DNA from: Thermococcaceae archaeon
GTDB lineage: Archaea; Methanobacteriota_B; Thermococci; Thermococcales; Thermococcaceae
Direction: 5' to 3'
Length of the DNA: 6,389 nt
Assembly (NCBI GenBank): GCA_027064745.1
Contig: JAMOPD010000375.1
Span: 1-6,389 of the forward strand
Part shown: positions 5,541-6,389 of the stretch, piece by piece
How positions within the stretch are numbered: the stretch's first letter is position 1
Layout: every line of letters begins with the position of its first letter
Made by a program: the position numbers and the translations under genes
The notes under the pieces: generated by a model
Told to the model about the DNA's origin: nothing
What the model saw: the letters and a program-made list of their open reading frames with translations, nothing else
Database searches by the model: none

Positions 5541-5569
5541 GAAGGAGTGTAATTCTCATTGGTGGTTTC

Positions 5570-6389
5570 ATGCTGATAGATGCTGATCTTCACATTCATT
5601 CGCATTACTCAAAAGCGGTTTCAAAGCTTATGACGATCCCAATGCTGGCGGAAAATGCTGGATTTAAAGGGCTTGGGATAGTGGGAACTGGAGACATTCT
5701 TAATCCTAGCTGGGAGAAAGAATTGCTTAAATATACAGAAAAGCTTGAAGAGGGGACTTATGAGAGGAAAAAAACCGTATTTTTACTGACTTCAGAGGTT
5801 GAAGATGACAGAAGAGTTCACCATCTTTTGATTTTTCCAGATATTGGGACTGTTAATGAAATGAGAGAAAAATTGAGGCAATATTCAAGTGATCTTGATA
5901 AAGAAGGAAGACCTCATGTAGATCTTTCAGCTGCGGAAATAGCTGACATAGCTAACGAGCTGGATGTTTTAATTGGACCTGCTCATGCTTTCACTCCTTG
6001 GACAGCACTCTACAAAGAATATAACAGCATTAAAGAAGCATATCAAAGTGCAAAAATTTATTTTCTCGAACTTGGGCTTTCTGCTGATTCATACATGGCA
6101 GATAGAATAAAAGCCCACCACAGATTAACATACCTCTCAAATTCAGATGCCCACTCACCTCATCCTCATAGACTTGGAAGGGAATTCAATAGATTTAAAA
6201 TCCAGGAAGCTACTTTTGAAGAAGTTAAGAAGGCAATTCTAAAACGCGGCGGGCGGAGAATAGTCCTAAATGCTGGTTTAGATCCTCGTCTAGGTAAATA
6301 TCATCTGACTGCATGTTCAAGATGTTACACAAAATATTCTCTTCAGGATGCCAGAGCTTTCAGATGGAAGTGCCCCAAATGCGGGGGGA
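5570..6389 (+). CDS. endoQ: Endonuclease Q, DNA repair enzyme (3' end beyond window)
   Basis: This is the first 273 residues of a PHP-domain nuclease that nicks DNA on the 5' side of deaminated bases (uracil, hypoxanthine) and abasic sites. The enzyme was first described in Pyrococcus furiosus and Thermococcus. The PHP metal-site residues are all present: DADLHIH (Asp6, His8, His10), TSEVED (Glu76), VHH (His84-His85), GPAHAF (His139) and NSDAH (Asp193, His195). They are followed by the start of the Zn-binding module, CSRC (249-252) and CPKC (268-271). The very strong match to the thermococcal type in stretches such as GTGDILNP, RLGREFNRF and NAGLDPRLGKYHLTACSRC makes this call firm. The known proteins are about 400 or more residues, so about one third, including the C-terminal helical part, lies outside. 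The start is ATG 5570, with GGTGG four bases upstream and no in-frame alternative near. It is co-directional with the CLC gene but separated from it by 237 bases and a mobile element, so it is a separate transcription unit. Confidence 0.94.
   Translation, partial: MLIDADLHIHSHYSKAVSKLMTIPMLAENAGFKGLGIVGTGDILNPSWEKELLKYTEKLEEGTYERKKTVFLLTSEVEDDRRVHHLLIFPDIGTVNEMREKLRQYSSDLDKEGRPHVDLSAAEIADIANELDVLIGPAHAFTPWTALYKEYNSIKEAYQSAKIYFLELGLSADSYMADRIKAHHRLTYLSNSDAHSPHPHRLGREFNRFKIQEATFEEVKKAILKRGGRRIVLNAGLDPRLGKYHLTACSRCYTKYSLQDARAFRWKCPKCGG

Noticed and set aside
1..6389. CRISPR array, tRNA, rRNA, toxin-antitoxin pair or defence genes.
   Set aside because: No regularly spaced repeats, no tRNA T-loop or acceptor pattern and no motif of such systems was seen on either strand.

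Overview
The window looks like a chromosomal segment of a hyperthermophilic euryarchaeon of the order Thermococcales (Thermococcus/Pyrococcus). The evidence is an archaeal translation factor aIF5A, an endonuclease Q of the thermococcal type, archaeal TATA-type promoters about 25 bases before the expected transcript starts, strong GGAGGT/GGTG ribosome binding sites and moderate to low G+C. The species cannot be fixed by eye; a low-GC Thermococcus or a Pyrococcus fits.

Layout. At 68-478 (+) lies aIF5A, the hypusine-modified translation factor. Converging on it, from about 1438 down to 481 (-), is a heavily decayed CPA1-type Na+/H+ antiporter. Its N-terminal part is missing and the rest carries several frameshifts and stop codons, so the roughly 1 kb between aIF5A and the next gene is a gene graveyard, not an empty spacer. 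At 1523-2383 (+) is an agmatinase-family ureohydrolase (speB-like) with its own promoter and ribosome binding site. It overlaps tail to tail by 39 bases with a multi-spanning membrane protein of the DUF2238/YjdF kind (2345-2956, -). Upstream of that is an unrecognised small soluble protein (3052-3522, -). An 88-base divergent promoter region separates it from a CLC-family chloride transporter/channel with two CBS domains (3611-5332, +), whose message is probably leaderless. The 237-base gap that follows holds an inverted repeat just after the CLC stop and an 88-bp MITE-like element with 16-bp terminal inverted repeats and an 8-bp target duplication. The window ends inside the endonuclease Q gene (5570-6389, +, 3' end missing).

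How the genes relate. The agmatinase-type enzyme supplies putrescine or spermidine, and spermidine donates the aminobutyl group that becomes (deoxy)hypusine on aIF5A, so these two genes share a pathway although they are separate transcription units. The others (CLC, membrane protein, small orphan, EndoQ DNA repair) show no evident shared pathway. No defence system, CRISPR array, tRNA or rRNA was seen. The least ordinary items are the MITE with its target duplication, the reconstructable antiporter pseudogene, and the substituted anion- and proton-pathway residues of the CLC protein. I did not find evidence of a new multi-gene system.
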